Positions 7,623-16,714 of a stretch of DNA of 64,000 nucleotides are shown here, in pieces. The notes below the pieces were generated by a model, which was given only the letters and a program-made list of their open reading frames with translations, was not told the origin of the DNA and did no database searches. The DNA is taken from positions 1 through 64,000 of the forward strand of contig CAYFUW010000002.1 in NCBI GenBank assembly GCA_964346495.1, read 5' to 3'. Positions within the stretch are counted from its first letter, which is position 1. The number at the start of each line of letters is the position of its first letter. Both the position numbers and the translations under genes were made by a program. The stretch is from JBGZFC01 sp964346495. Its GTDB lineage: Bacteria > Bacteroidota > Bacteroidia > Bacteroidales > Dysgonomonadaceae.

Positions 7623-9476
7623 CTATGCAGGGTCTATCCAATCTCCGTTCTTTTTTATCAATTGAATTAGTCGCTCTACAGCCTCTTCTTGCGGAATACT
7701 TCTCTCTACTAACTCTTTTTTCTTGTATAGCGAAATTTTACCACGTTCGGCTCCCACGTAACCGTAATCTGCATCTGCCATTTCACCGGGACCGTTCACT
7801 ATACATCCCATAATACCAATTTTGAGATGTTTCAGATGAGAAAAATGTTGTTTTATAAGAGCAACTGTCTTTTGTAAATCGAACAGAGTTCGTCCACATC
7901 CGGGACAAGAGATAAATTCTGTTTTCGATGTTCTTACTCGTGCCGCCTGAAGTATGCCAAAGGCACAAGAGTCAATTCTGCAAGCATCAATTTTACCGGA
8001 ATTGCTCAGCATAATTCCATTTCCAAATCCATCTAAAAGCAATGTTCCGAAATCGATTCCCGCTTTTATTTGTATATTTTCCTCATCGTCTTCGTTGTAC
8101 TCTCGTTGTATAATTACAGGAACTAAACAATTCTCAATTAACAACTTGTGAAAAAATGCACGTTGTTCACCCACTCCGTTTTTATGTTCGGTTTTGAGTA
8201 TAATAACAACATTGGATTCATTTTTCAGAAAATGAATAACTTCTGAATTGAGTTGCGGATAAGTTAGTTGAACAAATTTTATTGTCTCCCTATATTTTGA
8301 GTTATCTATTTTATCTAAATTGTTAACTGTAAATAATGGAAAAATATTTTCTCTATCTTCCCACCCATCAGAATCAACAATAATACCGACATTTTCGGGC
8401 AAGTTTTCGGTAATTTTATTGCCTACATAGATAAAATCCGGGATAAAATCTGTGTCTATCTTAATATCAAGCGAGCGGCTTCTATCTGAAATTACCACAG
8501 GGACAGAATCTCCGCCGATATTTTTCACTGCATTGGTTTTTCGTCTTTCAGTTGAAAAAGATGAGAATCCGTTATAAACTTCTCCGTTTATCTGTTCGTG
8601 ATTTTCTCGTTGCGAGATATAATCTATCATTTTTCTTGCAACCGGTATTTCAAACTCCGGCTCTTCGCTCAACGAAACTCTGATTGTGTCACCTATTCCA
8701 TCGCTCAACAATGCACCAATTCCAACAGCTGATTTAATGCGTCCATCTTCTCCGTTTCCTGCTTCGGTTACGCCCAGATGTAACGGAAAGTGGAAATTCT
8801 CCTTTTCCATCGCAGCTACCAGTAAACGCACCGCTTTGGTCATCAATAGCGTATTGGATGATTTCATAGAGATTACGATATCGGTAAAGTTTTCCGCAAC
8901 TGCTACACACAGATATTCCATGCACGACTCAACCATGCCTTCGGGAGTATCGCCATAGCGACTCATTATACGGTCGGAGAGCGAACCATGATTTACTCCG
9001 ATACGAATAGCCGTGTTGTTTTCTCTACAAATATTTATAAACGAAGTGAATCTTTCGCGTATTTTTTCCAATTCGGCACTATATTCGGCATCTGTAAACT
9101 CTGCACCACTGCTTGTTCGCGATTTATCGACAAAGTTTCCCGGATTGATACGTACTTTTTCAACAAACTTCGCAGCTGCATCTGCTGCTCGTGGATTGAA
9201 GTGAATATCGGCAGAGAGCGGTGTCGTATATCCTTTTTTAGTCAAAACTGACTTGATGTTTTGCAGATTTTCCGCTTCGCGTACACCTTGCGCCGTAAGT
9301 CTGACCAATTCGGCTCCTGCATTTATGACTCGCTCACACTGCGATGAAGATGCTTCGGTCTCGAGCGTGTTGGTATTGGTCATTGTCTGCACAACGATTG
9401 GATGATTTCCACCCAATGTGATATTACCAATCTGAACATCAATGGTTGGTCTTCGTTTATAATTGAAATAGTTCAT
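7623..9476 (-). CDS. ispG: 4-hydroxy-3-methylbut-2-enyl-diphosphate synthase, long form
   Basis: IspG (GcpE) reductively converts MEcPP to HMBPP in the MEP route to isoprenoids, using a [4Fe-4S] cluster. The 617-residue product starts with the TIM-barrel (VQIGNITLGGNHPIVVQTMT; MKSSNTLLM; LGVTEAGNGEDGRIKSA). It then has a middle insertion of about 220 residues and the C-terminal cluster domain with CPGCGRTLFDLQ near residue 522 and GIMGCIVNGPGEM near 557. The insertion marks the long type found in Bacteroidetes, Chlamydiae and plants, compared with about 370 residues in E. coli. The ATG at 9476 is preferred over an in-frame TTG at 9485. It is the last gene of a three-gene unit, 15 bp after the glyoxalase gene. 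Confidence 0.97.
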   Translation of the reverse strand: MNYFNYKRRPTIDVQIGNITLGGNHPIVVQTMTNTNTLETEASSSQCERVINAGAELVRLTAQGVREAENLQNIKSVLTKKGYTTPLSADIHFNPRAADAAAKFVEKVRINPGNFVDKSRTSSGAEFTDAEYSAELEKIRERFTSFINICRENNTAIRIGVNHGSLSDRIMSRYGDTPEGMVESCMEYLCVAVAENFTDIVISMKSSNTLLMTKAVRLLVAAMEKENFHFPLHLGVTEAGNGEDGRIKSAVGIGALLSDGIGDTIRVSLSEEPEFEIPVARKMIDYISQRENHEQINGEVYNGFSSFSTERRKTNAVKNIGGDSVPVVISDRSRSLDIKIDTDFIPDFIYVGNKITENLPENVGIIVDSDGWEDRENIFPLFTVNNLDKIDNSKYRETIKFVQLTYPQLNSEVIHFLKNESNVVIILKTEHKNGVGEQRAFFHKLLIENCLVPVIIQREYNEDDEENIQIKAGIDFGTLLLDGFGNGIMLSNSGKIDACRIDSCAFGILQAARVRTSKTEFISCPGCGRTLFDLQKTVALIKQHFSHLKHLKIGIMGCIVNGPGEMADADYGYVGAERGKISLYKKKELVERSIPQEEAVERLIQLIKKNGDWIDPA

Positions 9477-9491
9477 CTCCTTCAAAAAAAA

Positions 9492-9872
9492 TTATTTATT
9501 CAAAGGTAACACTTCTATCCAATATCCATCAGGATCTACAATAAAATAAAGTCCCATATCCGTATTTTCGTAACAGACACATCCCATATCTTTGTGGAAA
9601 GCACGAGTTTCATCGTAATCGTTTGCTACACGCATACATAGATGTTGTTCATTATCACCCATATTGTAAGGTCTGTCCCAATCTCTTAACCAGGTCAACT
9701 CGAGAGTAAAATCTGTTTCTCCATCTCCCAAATAGACCAAAATAAAAGAGCCATCATCAGCTTCTTTTCTTCTCACCTCTTTGAGTCCGAGTGCCTTTTC
9801 GTAAAAATCCAAACTTTTTTGTAAATCTAAAACGTTGATGTTGTAATGATCAAATCTGCTTTTAATTTTCAT
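9492..9872 (-). CDS. gloA: Glyoxalase I-like VOC protein
   Basis: This 126-residue VOC-fold protein is about the size of bacterial glyoxalase I, which isomerises the hemithioacetal of methylglyoxal and a thiol. All four metal ligands of that enzyme are present at the right spacing: H9 (FDHYNINV), E58 (FTLELTW), H77 (NEQHLCM) and E120 (WIEVLP). The matching E. coli GlxI ligands are H5, E56, H74 and E122. The thiol cofactor in this organism is unknown, so the substrate is inferred. It sits 8 bp after a metallo-beta-lactamase-fold hydrolase and just before ispG, all read in the same direction. Confidence 0.85.
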   Translation of the reverse strand: MKIKSRFDHYNINVLDLQKSLDFYEKALGLKEVRRKEADDGSFILVYLGDGETDFTLELTWLRDWDRPYNMGDNEQHLCMRVANDYDETRAFHKDMGCVCYENTDMGLYFIVDPDGYWIEVLPLNK

Positions 9873-9880
9873 ATTATATT

Positions 9881-10606
9881 TTAAATTTTAAATGATTCTC
9901 CTTTTTTATGTACTTCCAGATACTTGCAATTTTGTAATTTTGCAAAATTGGCAATTGCATTGGCTTTGTCGTAATTTTCGCCAAAATGCATTGGCAACAG
10001 ATAATCTATTGAAAAACGTTTCAACAACTGCTCTGCTCCGAGCATATAATCTTTTCCTAAACGTGGGTCAATCGGAAACATCGCAAGAAAAAGCTGATCT
10101 ACATTTTCTGCAAGCAACTCCAATTCACACAAAAAACAGTTCTCGTAGCCTGTGGCTTCATGTATAGAAACCTCTTCATTCCAATGCCAATTATTAAGAT
10201 CTCCTGCATGAAATATTTTCTTTCCTTCTACATCCAACAAAAAAGACGCTCCAACATCAGTTGAGCTAAATGCAGTAATACTCAAATTGTTATCTTTATA
10301 GCTTTGAAATTTATCCAAAAAAACAATCTGCTTGTCTTCAACTTGCAAAGCATCAGCTATCTCTTTCGAAAAGATATAGTGTATATTATTTTTTACTGAT
10401 TTCCAGGTGAGTATTTCCGGATTATAATGGTCGGAATGCGAATGAGAGCTCAACACATACAGCTCTTTATCCTGACTTAGCACATAATCTTTTATCCAAA
10501 ATTTTTCCTCATCTTCCTTTAAAACATCTTTAAAGAAGTCGATAATCACCATAAAATCGTCAAACTCCAATAGGTAACAACTATGATAAATATAAGTAAC
10601 TTTCAT
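9881..10606 (-). CDS. Metallo-beta-lactamase-fold hydrolase, UlaG-like
   Basis: A 241-residue cytoplasmic protein with the metal motif SSHSHSDHYN (HxHxDH, near residue 56), the bridging aspartate in FHAGDLNNWHW (near 135) and a late histidine in LLPMHFGENYD. The short form without extra domains and the 'HAGDLN' signature resemble the UlaG/UPF0173 branch rather than classical glyoxalase II. The reaction is not known. As the first gene of the unit with glyoxalase I and ispG, it could act on a thioester or lactone formed by its neighbour, but this is inference. Confidence 0.8.
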   Translation of the reverse strand: MKVTYIYHSCYLLEFDDFMVIIDFFKDVLKEDEEKFWIKDYVLSQDKELYVLSSHSHSDHYNPEILTWKSVKNNIHYIFSKEIADALQVEDKQIVFLDKFQSYKDNNLSITAFSSTDVGASFLLDVEGKKIFHAGDLNNWHWNEEVSIHEATGYENCFLCELELLAENVDQLFLAMFPIDPRLGKDYMLGAEQLLKRFSIDYLLPMHFGENYDKANAIANFAKLQNCKYLEVHKKGESFKI

Positions 10607-10667
10607 TGATAAATATTTATCTTAATAACAATCTACAAGAAAAAAGTTCAAAATATTTCATATAAAA

Positions 10668-10698
10668 TTTGATAAAAACGTGCAAAACAGTACATTTG
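10668..10698 (+). promoter_or_regulatory. Bacteroidetes-type promoter upstream of GH109
   Basis: TTTG at 10668-10671, a 19-nt spacer, then TACATTTG at 10691-10698 match the TTTG-N19-TAnnTTTG consensus exactly. The start codon of the next gene is about 390 nt downstream, so the leader would be long and would include the repeat hairpins. Confidence 0.55.
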
Positions 10699-10939
10699 TA
10701 ATAAAAAATAGTAATTCTATCAAAAGTGTTAGCTTTGTTTGTTTTTGTGAACACAGTGAATAATTAACGCTTTTGTCCGAAGTCAGATGACCGAAGACCG
10801 TAGTATAAGTGTTGAGATACTGTATGTCATCGCCTAAGGGCGATTCTCTGAATTCTGAACAAAGTGAAAAATCTATTTTTTAGATACAAGACACAAGAAC
10901 CAAGATTTAAGATATTCGCAAATAACGCTATGTCGTTTT

Positions 10940-10963
10940 GTCGGGGTTACAAATCTCTCCGAC
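10940..10963. repeat. Family I 24-bp repeat, copy 1
   Basis: GTCGG...CCGAC ends enclose GTTACAAATCTCT. It matches the reverse complement of 20473-20496 at 23 of 24 positions. Confidence 0.8.
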
Positions 10964-11096
10964 TATCTATCGAATACGTTACAACTTCCCCTTTAGGGGA
11001 GTACCGCCACAGGCGGGGAGGGGTATAATTCGGGATTACGAATTCCTCCAGCATAACATAACAAACTTATTTATTAACTTCATATATTTACCCATT

Positions 11097-12497
11097 ATGA
11101 CTACATCGAGACGTAACTTCTTAAAAACAGCAGCTTTGGCAACTGCAGGATTGGCAACATCGTCAATTACAGATTCCAAAATAAAAGCTCAAACTTCATT
11201 ATTAGACAAAAAGAGAGCATCTAATCCTAAAGATGGAAAAATAAGAGTTGGATTTATTGGCACAGGATTTCGTTCGCAAGAGCATTTCAACAACATCTTG
11301 TCATTCCCCGACACTGTTGTAACAGCCATTTGCGATGTTTCCGACTTCTCTATCAACATGTCGAGAGAGACATTTAAGAAAAGGGAAAAACCAATGCCTA
11401 AAATTTACCAAGGTGGCGATTTGGAATATGAAAAAATGCTACGAAACGAAGAGTTTGACGTGGTAATTATTTCAAGTCCCTGGGAGTGGCACGTTCCAAT
11501 GGCAGTTGCATCAATGAAAGCAGGTGTACCATATGTAGGCCTGGAAGTTTCGGCTGCTAACACGATGAAAGAGTGTTGGGAATTGGTAGACACATCAGAA
11601 CAGACCGGTTCAAACTTAATGATTCTAGAAAATGTTTGCTACAGACGTGACGCTATGGCTGCTCTAAAAATGGTGCGGGAAGGTATTTTCGGCGAAATAA
11701 TTCATTGCCGCTGCGGTTACGAACACGACTTGCGAAACGTGAAATTTAATGACGGAAAATCTTACTATCACACACCCGGTGCGGAACTTAAAATGGGTAA
11801 AGGTGCCATTGGAGAAGCTGTTTGGAGAACTTTTCACTCAATTGAAAGAAACGGCGACTTGTATCCTACTCACGGTATAGGACCGGTAGGTAACTGGTTG
11901 GATATTAACTTCGGAAACAGATTTCTCTCATTGTCGGCTATGGCAACTAAAAGCAGAGGATTGAATAAATATATCGTTGATAATGGCGGAAAAAACCATC
12001 CTTATGCAAATATCGATTTCAAATTGGGTGATATAGTTACATCTATGATTAATACCGTACGCGGTGAAACAATAATTGTAACTCACGATACAAATTCGCC
12101 ACGCCCATATTCGTTGGGATTCAGACTTCAAGGTACACAGGGTTTATGGTACAACGATGGTAACACCATACATATTGAAGGAAAAAGCGAAGCACACAGA
12201 TGGGACAAATCGTCTGATTGGTTCGATAAATACGATCATCCACTTTGGCAAGAACATGGTGAGGCAGCGCAAAATGCAGGACACGGCGGAATGGACTATA
12301 TTATGATGGTCGATTTCTTTAATGCGGTACGAGAAAAAAGACCTGCACCACTCGATTGTTATGATGCTGCCGCATGGAGTGCAATATCGGCTCTGTCGGA
12401 AGAATCTATTGCCGGAAATGGCAAAGTGGTAAGCTTTCCTGACTTTACACGAGGAAAATGGATAAACAGAAAACCACATTTTGCACTGCATAAATGA
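11097..12497 (+). CDS. GH109-type Gfo/Idh/MocA oxidoreductase-fold glycosidase
   Basis: The 466-residue product resembles glycoside hydrolase family 109 alpha-N-acetylgalactosaminidases, NAD-dependent enzymes able to remove the terminal GalNAc of blood-group A structures. It has a twin-arginine signal (TSRRNFLKTAALATAGLA), so it is exported folded with its cofactor. A Rossmann motif follows (IRVGFIGTGFRSQEHF, near residue 57), then a family-like stretch in the second half: KGAIGEAVWRTFHSIERNGD, LYPTHGIGPVGNWLDINFG and LSAMATKSRGL. The ATG at 11097 gives the Tat signal directly at the N-terminus; an earlier in-frame start would read through repeat DNA. Another activity within the Gfo/Idh/MocA superfamily remains possible. 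It is monocistronic. Confidence 0.85.
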   Translation: MTTSRRNFLKTAALATAGLATSSITDSKIKAQTSLLDKKRASNPKDGKIRVGFIGTGFRSQEHFNNILSFPDTVVTAICDVSDFSINMSRETFKKREKPMPKIYQGGDLEYEKMLRNEEFDVVIISSPWEWHVPMAVASMKAGVPYVGLEVSAANTMKECWELVDTSEQTGSNLMILENVCYRRDAMAALKMVREGIFGEIIHCRCGYEHDLRNVKFNDGKSYYHTPGAELKMGKGAIGEAVWRTFHSIERNGDLYPTHGIGPVGNWLDINFGNRFLSLSAMATKSRGLNKYIVDNGGKNHPYANIDFKLGDIVTSMINTVRGETIIVTHDTNSPRPYSLGFRLQGTQGLWYNDGNTIHIEGKSEAHRWDKSSDWFDKYDHPLWQEHGEAAQNAGHGGMDYIMMVDFFNAVREKRPAPLDCYDAAAWSAISALSEESIAGNGKVVSFPDFTRGKWINRKPHFALHK

Positions 12498-12596
12498 TGA
12501 AAATTTCCACACTTAACCAAATTTGTTAAATAACCTATCTTCCGATTCATAATTTAATACGTTCTTTATCAAGTATAAAACTAAAGAATATTAATT

Positions 12597-13271
12597 ATGA
12601 AAAAGTATTTAGCAGAAATGATTGGTACCATGGTACTAGTCTTAATGGGGTGTGGAGCAGCTGTATTTGCAGGAGCAGCACAACCTTTCACAACAGTTGG
12701 AACATTAGGTGTAGCATTTGCTTTCGGACTTTCAGTAGTAGCAATGGCTTATGCAATTGGGAGTATTTCAGGATGCCACATCAATCCGGCAATCACACTG
12801 GGTGTATTTATGAGTGGGCGAATGAGCGGTAAAGATGCCGGTATGTACATGATTTTTCAAGTTATCGGTGCCATTATCGGCTCATCTATCTTGTGGTTCC
12901 TGGCAAAAGATTCAGGTTCAACAACCACTTTGACAGGTGCCAATAATTTTGCCGATGGACAGATGGGTGTAGCTTTTGTCGCTGAAATGGTGTTCACATT
13001 TATTTTTGTATTGGTTGTTTTAGGTGTAACTGCCAAAAACGGTCACAACAAATTTGCCGGATTGGCAATTGGTTTAGCTTTAGTGCTGGTACACATTGTT
13101 TGTATTCCAATTACAGGAACATCGGTAAACCCTGCGAGAAGTATTGGCCCGGCTCTTTTTGAAGGAGGAACAGCTCTTGCTAATCTTTGGCTCTTCATTG
13201 TAGCTCCTTTCATTGGTGCAGCAATATCAGCATTAGTTTGGAAAGGGATTACAGTTGAAAATGACAAATAA
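12597..13271 (+). CDS. aqpZ: Aquaporin Z, water channel
   Basis: A 224-residue inner-membrane channel with six helices and the two half-helix motifs SGCHINPAITLG (near residue 64) and GTSVNPARSIGPALF (near 180). The histidine in LVLVHIVCIPITGTSVNPARS and the arginine after the second NPA match the narrow selectivity filter of AqpZ. This points to water rather than glycerol. The protein starts MKKYLAEMIGTMVLVLMGCG, as is usual for AqpZ. It is followed by its own terminator at 13294. Confidence 0.95.
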   Translation: MKKYLAEMIGTMVLVLMGCGAAVFAGAAQPFTTVGTLGVAFAFGLSVVAMAYAIGSISGCHINPAITLGVFMSGRMSGKDAGMYMIFQVIGAIIGSSILWFLAKDSGSTTTLTGANNFADGQMGVAFVAEMVFTFIFVLVVLGVTAKNGHNKFAGLAIGLALVLVHIVCIPITGTSVNPARSIGPALFEGGTALANLWLFIVAPFIGAAISALVWKGITVENDK

Positions 13272-13293
13272 ATATTTTTTTAAATAAATAGAG

Positions 13294-13327
13294 AAAAGCG
13301 ACAAAGTTAATTTTGTCGCTTTTTTTA
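13294..13327 (+). terminator. Terminator of aqpZ
   Basis: AAAAGCGACAAA pairs with TTTGTCGCTTTT around a short GTTAAT loop and runs into seven Ts, 22 nt after the aqpZ stop. Confidence 0.9.
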
Positions 13328-13444
13328 TTCTCATCACTTCAAAAAAACAACTGCCAAATGAACCCTTTTTATAACTTATTTCCATAAAAAAGTTACAAAA
13401 ACACACAAAAAACATCTTTTTTGAACTATTATGTGATATAACTG

Positions 13445-13474
13445 TTGTTATATTGCACATTTTTTATATTTTTG
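13445..13474 (+). promoter_or_regulatory. fabI promoter, Bacteroidetes type
   Basis: TTG at 13445-13447, a 19-nt spacer and TATTTTTG at 13467-13474 match the sigma-ABfr consensus. The predicted start of transcription near 13481 leaves a leader of about 60 nt before the ATG at 13540. Confidence 0.75.
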
Positions 13475-13539
13475 TGCAGTTTTTCAAAACAAGAGGTCTT
13501 TTTCTGAGACTTTTTATGGAACATCAAAAAGTAAAATTT

Positions 13540-14397
13540 ATGAATCACAACTTATTAAAAAACAAAAGAGGTGTTATTTTTGGAGCACTAAATGATCAGT
13601 CTATAGCTTGGAAAGTAGCTGAACGTGCCGTTGAAGAAGGAGCAATTATCACATTGTCAAATACTCCTGTAGCTGTGCGAATGGGAGACACAAACAAATT
13701 GGGTGAAAAACTAAATGCCGAAATTCTTCCAGCTGACGCAACTAATGTAGAAGATTTGGAAATGGTATTCAGCAAATCAACAGAAATTTTAGGTGGGAAA
13801 ATTGATTTCGTACTACACTCTATAGGTATGTCACCAAACGTGCGTAAAAAACGTACTTATGATGATTTAGATTACGATATGCTTCTAAAAACATTAGATA
13901 TCTCTGCAATATCGTTCCACAAAATGTTGCAAGTTGCACGTAAACTTGACGCTATTGAGCGCGACGGTTCTATACTTGCACTTACATATGTTGCAGCACA
14001 ACGTGTATTTTACGGATATAACGATATGGCAGATGCGAAAGCATTGCTTGAATCAATCACCCGCAGTTTTGGCTATATTTATGGTCGTGAAAAAGGTGTA
14101 AGAGTAAACACAATCTCTCAATCGCCCACTATGACTACTGCCGGAAGCGGAGTAAAAGGTATGGAAGACTTGATGGACTTTGCAGAACGTATGTCACCAA
14201 TTGGCAATGCAAGTGCAGATGATTGTGCAGATTATTGTATCGCTATGTTCTCTGACCTTACTCGCAAAGTAACTATGCAGAACCTTTACCATGATGGTGG
14301 ATTCTCATCAATGGGAATGAGCCTTCGTGCAATGAAACAATACAGTAACGGATTAGACGAATTCCGTGATGAAAACGGAAACATTATCTACGGATAA
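13540..14397 (+). CDS. fabI: Enoyl-ACP reductase
   Basis: FabI reduces trans-2-enoyl-ACP with NAD(P)H in the last step of the fatty-acid elongation cycle, in the cytoplasm. The 285-residue SDR protein has the N-terminal nucleotide-binding stretch GVIFGALNDQSIAWKVAERAVEEGA and the FabI-type catalytic arrangement LTYVAAQRVFYGYNDMADAKALLES, with the two tyrosines and the lysine at the expected spacing. The C-terminal PTMTTAGSGVKGM loop is also present. The ATG at 13540 (MNHNLLKNKRG) gives the normal N-terminus; one at 13516 would add eight residues and lies closer to the predicted transcription start. It is a single-gene unit with its own promoter and terminator. Confidence 0.95.
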   Translation: MNHNLLKNKRGVIFGALNDQSIAWKVAERAVEEGAIITLSNTPVAVRMGDTNKLGEKLNAEILPADATNVEDLEMVFSKSTEILGGKIDFVLHSIGMSPNVRKKRTYDDLDYDMLLKTLDISAISFHKMLQVARKLDAIERDGSILALTYVAAQRVFYGYNDMADAKALLESITRSFGYIYGREKGVRVNTISQSPTMTTAGSGVKGMEDLMDFAERMSPIGNASADDCADYCIAMFSDLTRKVTMQNLYHDGGFSSMGMSLRAMKQYSNGLDEFRDENGNIIYG

Positions 14398-14430
14398 ATT
14401 ATACAAATACTTTTTTGGATTTTTCTCTTT

Positions 14431-14471
14431 AAAAGCGATGGTTTCAATCTTGAAACCATCGCTTTTTTTAT
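14431..14471 (+). terminator. Terminator of fabI
   Basis: A 16-bp perfect stem (AAAAGCGATGGTTTCA / TGAAACCATCGCTTTT), a four-base loop and a T run start 33 nt after the fabI stop. Confidence 0.93.
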
Positions 14472-14570
14472 TATCTTTTAAGTAGTAGCTAACTTAAAAT
14501 CAAAAACTCAAACTACACAAAAGGCTGTTTACTTATTTACTAAAAACTAGTTAACTAAAAAAAAATTTTA

Positions 14571-14578
14571 TACATTTG
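14571..14578 (+). promoter_or_regulatory. Probable -7 element just before the YciO-like gene
   Basis: TACATTTG fits TAnnTTTG and ends only 8 nt before the ATG at 14587, so the transcript would be leaderless or nearly so. No good -33 TTTG is at the right distance. Confidence 0.35.
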
Positions 14579-14586
14579 TAACCATT

Positions 14587-15198
14587 ATGATTATAAAACT
14601 TTACAACGAAAATCCAAACAGACGAGAAATTGAACGCATTGTTTCAGTTTTACGTGATGGCGGTCTGGTTATCTACCCTACCGATACACTTTACGGCGTA
14701 GGATGCGATGCGCTAAATGTACGTGCGGTAGAGAAGATTTGCCAAATAAAAAACATAAATCCGCAAAAAAGCAATCTTTCTATTATTTGCGATAGTTTGA
14801 GCAATATAAGCGAATACGCTAAAGTAGATACACCCACATTCAAGTTGATGAAAAAAAACTTGCCCGGTCCTTTTACTTTTATTTTACCGACAACATCTTC
14901 TTTGCCGAAGATTTACAAAAACAAAAAAACAGTAGGAATTCGAATACCTGATAATAACATTATTCAAGCCATTGTTTCCGCACTTGGAAATCCAATAATG
15001 ACTGCGACGGTAAAAAACGAAGACTACGACGAGATTGAATACGCTACAAATCCGGAATTGATTGGCGAAGTATGGGGAAATATTGTTGATATTATTGTTG
15101 ACGGAGGATATGGAGGTATAGAGCCTTCAACTGTTGTTGACTGCACAGGAGAAGAATTCATTATTATCAGACAAGGCAAAGGAGAATTAATAATCTGA
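14587..15198 (+). CDS. YrdC/Sua5-fold protein, YciO-like
   Basis: A 203-residue protein of the YrdC/Sua5/YciO fold. Members of the fold make threonylcarbamoyl-AMP for the t6A base of tRNAs; the YciO branch has a related but less certain role. Visible motifs are YPTDTLYGVGCDA with the following basic cluster (QIKNINPQKSNLSIICDSL), LPGPFTFILP and PSTVVDCTG near the C-terminus. No Sua5-type C-terminal domain is present. The next gene starts 25 bp downstream in the same direction, so the two may be cotranscribed. I cannot decide between TsaC and YciO from the sequence alone. Confidence 0.85.
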   Translation: MIIKLYNENPNRREIERIVSVLRDGGLVIYPTDTLYGVGCDALNVRAVEKICQIKNINPQKSNLSIICDSLSNISEYAKVDTPTFKLMKKNLPGPFTFILPTTSSLPKIYKNKKTVGIRIPDNNIIQAIVSALGNPIMTATVKNEDYDEIEYATNPELIGEVWGNIVDIIVDGGYGGIEPSTVVDCTGEEFIIIRQGKGELII

Positions 15199-15223
15199 TT
15201 AATAACAAATAAACTTTATATCA

Positions 15224-16705
15224 ATGAAAAAAATATTTATATACACAACAACATTAATATTATTCTTTTTAAGCATTTCCTGCGAAAAGAAAAAAATAGA
15301 TTATCAATCGGATGATGAATATGTTAACAAGTGGATTTATGACAACATGAGTATCTACTACTTATGGAATGATAAAATGCCCGCACCATCATCCGCTCAA
15401 TATCAAGTTAAACCAGATAAGTTCTTCGATTATCTTCTCTACAAATACGACCCTGTTAGTAATCCCGATGGCGATCGATTCTCGTGGATTCAAGATAACT
15501 ACGAGGATTTGCTAAATTATCTGAGTGGTGTGTCATCTTCTGATATTGGTTTCAGGTATCTAACATTTTACATAACCAATGGTAGCCCCGAAATAGAGAT
15601 GAGAGTAGTCTATACCAAAAAAGGAAGCGATGCTGAAGCAAAAGGCGTTAAACGTGGTGACTGCATTAGAGCTATCAATGGTGTTACGATAACCGAAAAC
15701 AATTATAAAGATGTTGTTTTAGGAAACAACGATAAGACATTATCGAGAGTTCGTTACGTTCAAAATCCACAAACAGGGGCATTAGTAGCTGAGCCTTTGG
15801 ATGATGTTACTGTAAAAATGAACTTTGATTTTGCTGAAAATCCGATATATTTAGATAGCGTTTATAATTTTGACAATAAAAAAATAGGCTATCTTGTTTA
15901 TAACTCCTTCAAATGCGATAAAGGTGATGACTCTTATGAATACGACCTGCAACTGATGCAAGTTTTAAACAATATGAAAAGTAAAGGAATTTCTGATTTG
16001 ATATTAGATTTGCGTTATAATAGTGGAGGAAGAGTATCATCAGCTATATATTTGGCAAGTGCTTTAGTGAAAAACCACTCTACCAACAATGTGTTTCAGA
16101 ATAGAAAATATAACGCGCTACTTGAAGATGCACTTAGAAAAGAGTATGGAGACGCTTATTTCAACGATTATTTCCAAAGCGAAATAGTGAAAAATGGAGT
16201 TTCTCTTAGTCCAATACCCTTATTAAATCTTTCAAATTTATACATTATTACAGGCACAAGAACAGCATCGGCAAGTGAGCTGATAATAAATGGGTTAATA
16301 CCCTATATGGACAATATTATCTTGATAGGAGATAAAACGTCCGGAAAAGACGTAGGTTCTATCTCTATATATGAAAAAAATGATGAAAGAAACAAGTGGG
16401 GAATGCAGCCGATTGTGTTTAAGACCTATAACAGTTTAGGTCAGTCTGATTATACTGCAGGATTCTCTCCAAGTTACGGTAATCAAATAAAAGAATTCCG
16501 TTATCAAATGGTTGAGTTTGGCGATACTAGCGATCCTCTTCTAAACAGGGCTTTTGAACTCATAATTGGTGATAAAAACTTATTAGGAAAACCGATAAAA
16601 ACAACAACAAATATTACCCCGATAGTTGAGCCTAAAGGTTTCGATGAATATATCTTGCACGATGATATTCGTGAAAAAGATCTGTTGGATTTGATGAGGA
16701 AATAG
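15224..16705 (+). CDS. S41 family C-terminal processing protease, lipoprotein
   Basis: The 493-residue product starts with a lipoprotein signal peptide (MKKIFIYTTTLILFFLSISC; lipobox SIS-C at residue 20), so it is probably tethered to a membrane outside the cytoplasm. After an N-terminal helical region comes a PDZ-like segment (AEAKGVKRGDCIRAINGVTI). The S41 catalytic core has a substrate groove strand (KKIGYLVYNSF), the RYNSGGRV turn, the nucleophile serine in RTASASELIINGL (near 350) and the general-base lysine in GDKTSGKDVGS (near 378). S41 proteases cleave near the C-termini of exported proteins. It ends 9 bp from the convergent dusB, with no terminator between them. Confidence 0.92.
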   Translation: MKKIFIYTTTLILFFLSISCEKKKIDYQSDDEYVNKWIYDNMSIYYLWNDKMPAPSSAQYQVKPDKFFDYLLYKYDPVSNPDGDRFSWIQDNYEDLLNYLSGVSSSDIGFRYLTFYITNGSPEIEMRVVYTKKGSDAEAKGVKRGDCIRAINGVTITENNYKDVVLGNNDKTLSRVRYVQNPQTGALVAEPLDDVTVKMNFDFAENPIYLDSVYNFDNKKIGYLVYNSFKCDKGDDSYEYDLQLMQVLNNMKSKGISDLILDLRYNSGGRVSSAIYLASALVKNHSTNNVFQNRKYNALLEDALRKEYGDAYFNDYFQSEIVKNGVSLSPIPLLNLSNLYIITGTRTASASELIINGLIPYMDNIILIGDKTSGKDVGSISIYEKNDERNKWGMQPIVFKTYNSLGQSDYTAGFSPSYGNQIKEFRYQMVEFGDTSDPLLNRAFELIIGDKNLLGKPIKTTTNITPIVEPKGFDEYILHDDIREKDLLDLMRK

Positions 16706-16714
16706 GCAGATTCC

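Larger units (their letters stand above)
10607..11096. other. Long spacer with repeat words and hairpins
   Basis: No gene is seen. In order it holds a promoter (10668-10698), a word like AGTCAGATGACCGAAGACC (about 10779), a family H word (ATTCTGAACAAAGTGA, 10851-10874), a 'tacaagacacaag' family E word (10881), a family I copy (10940-10963), and three consecutive hairpins: TCCCCT-TT-AGGGGA (10987-11000), CCGCC-ACA-GGCGG (11004-11016) and AATTCG-GGATTA-CGAATT (11027-11044). Confidence 0.7.
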
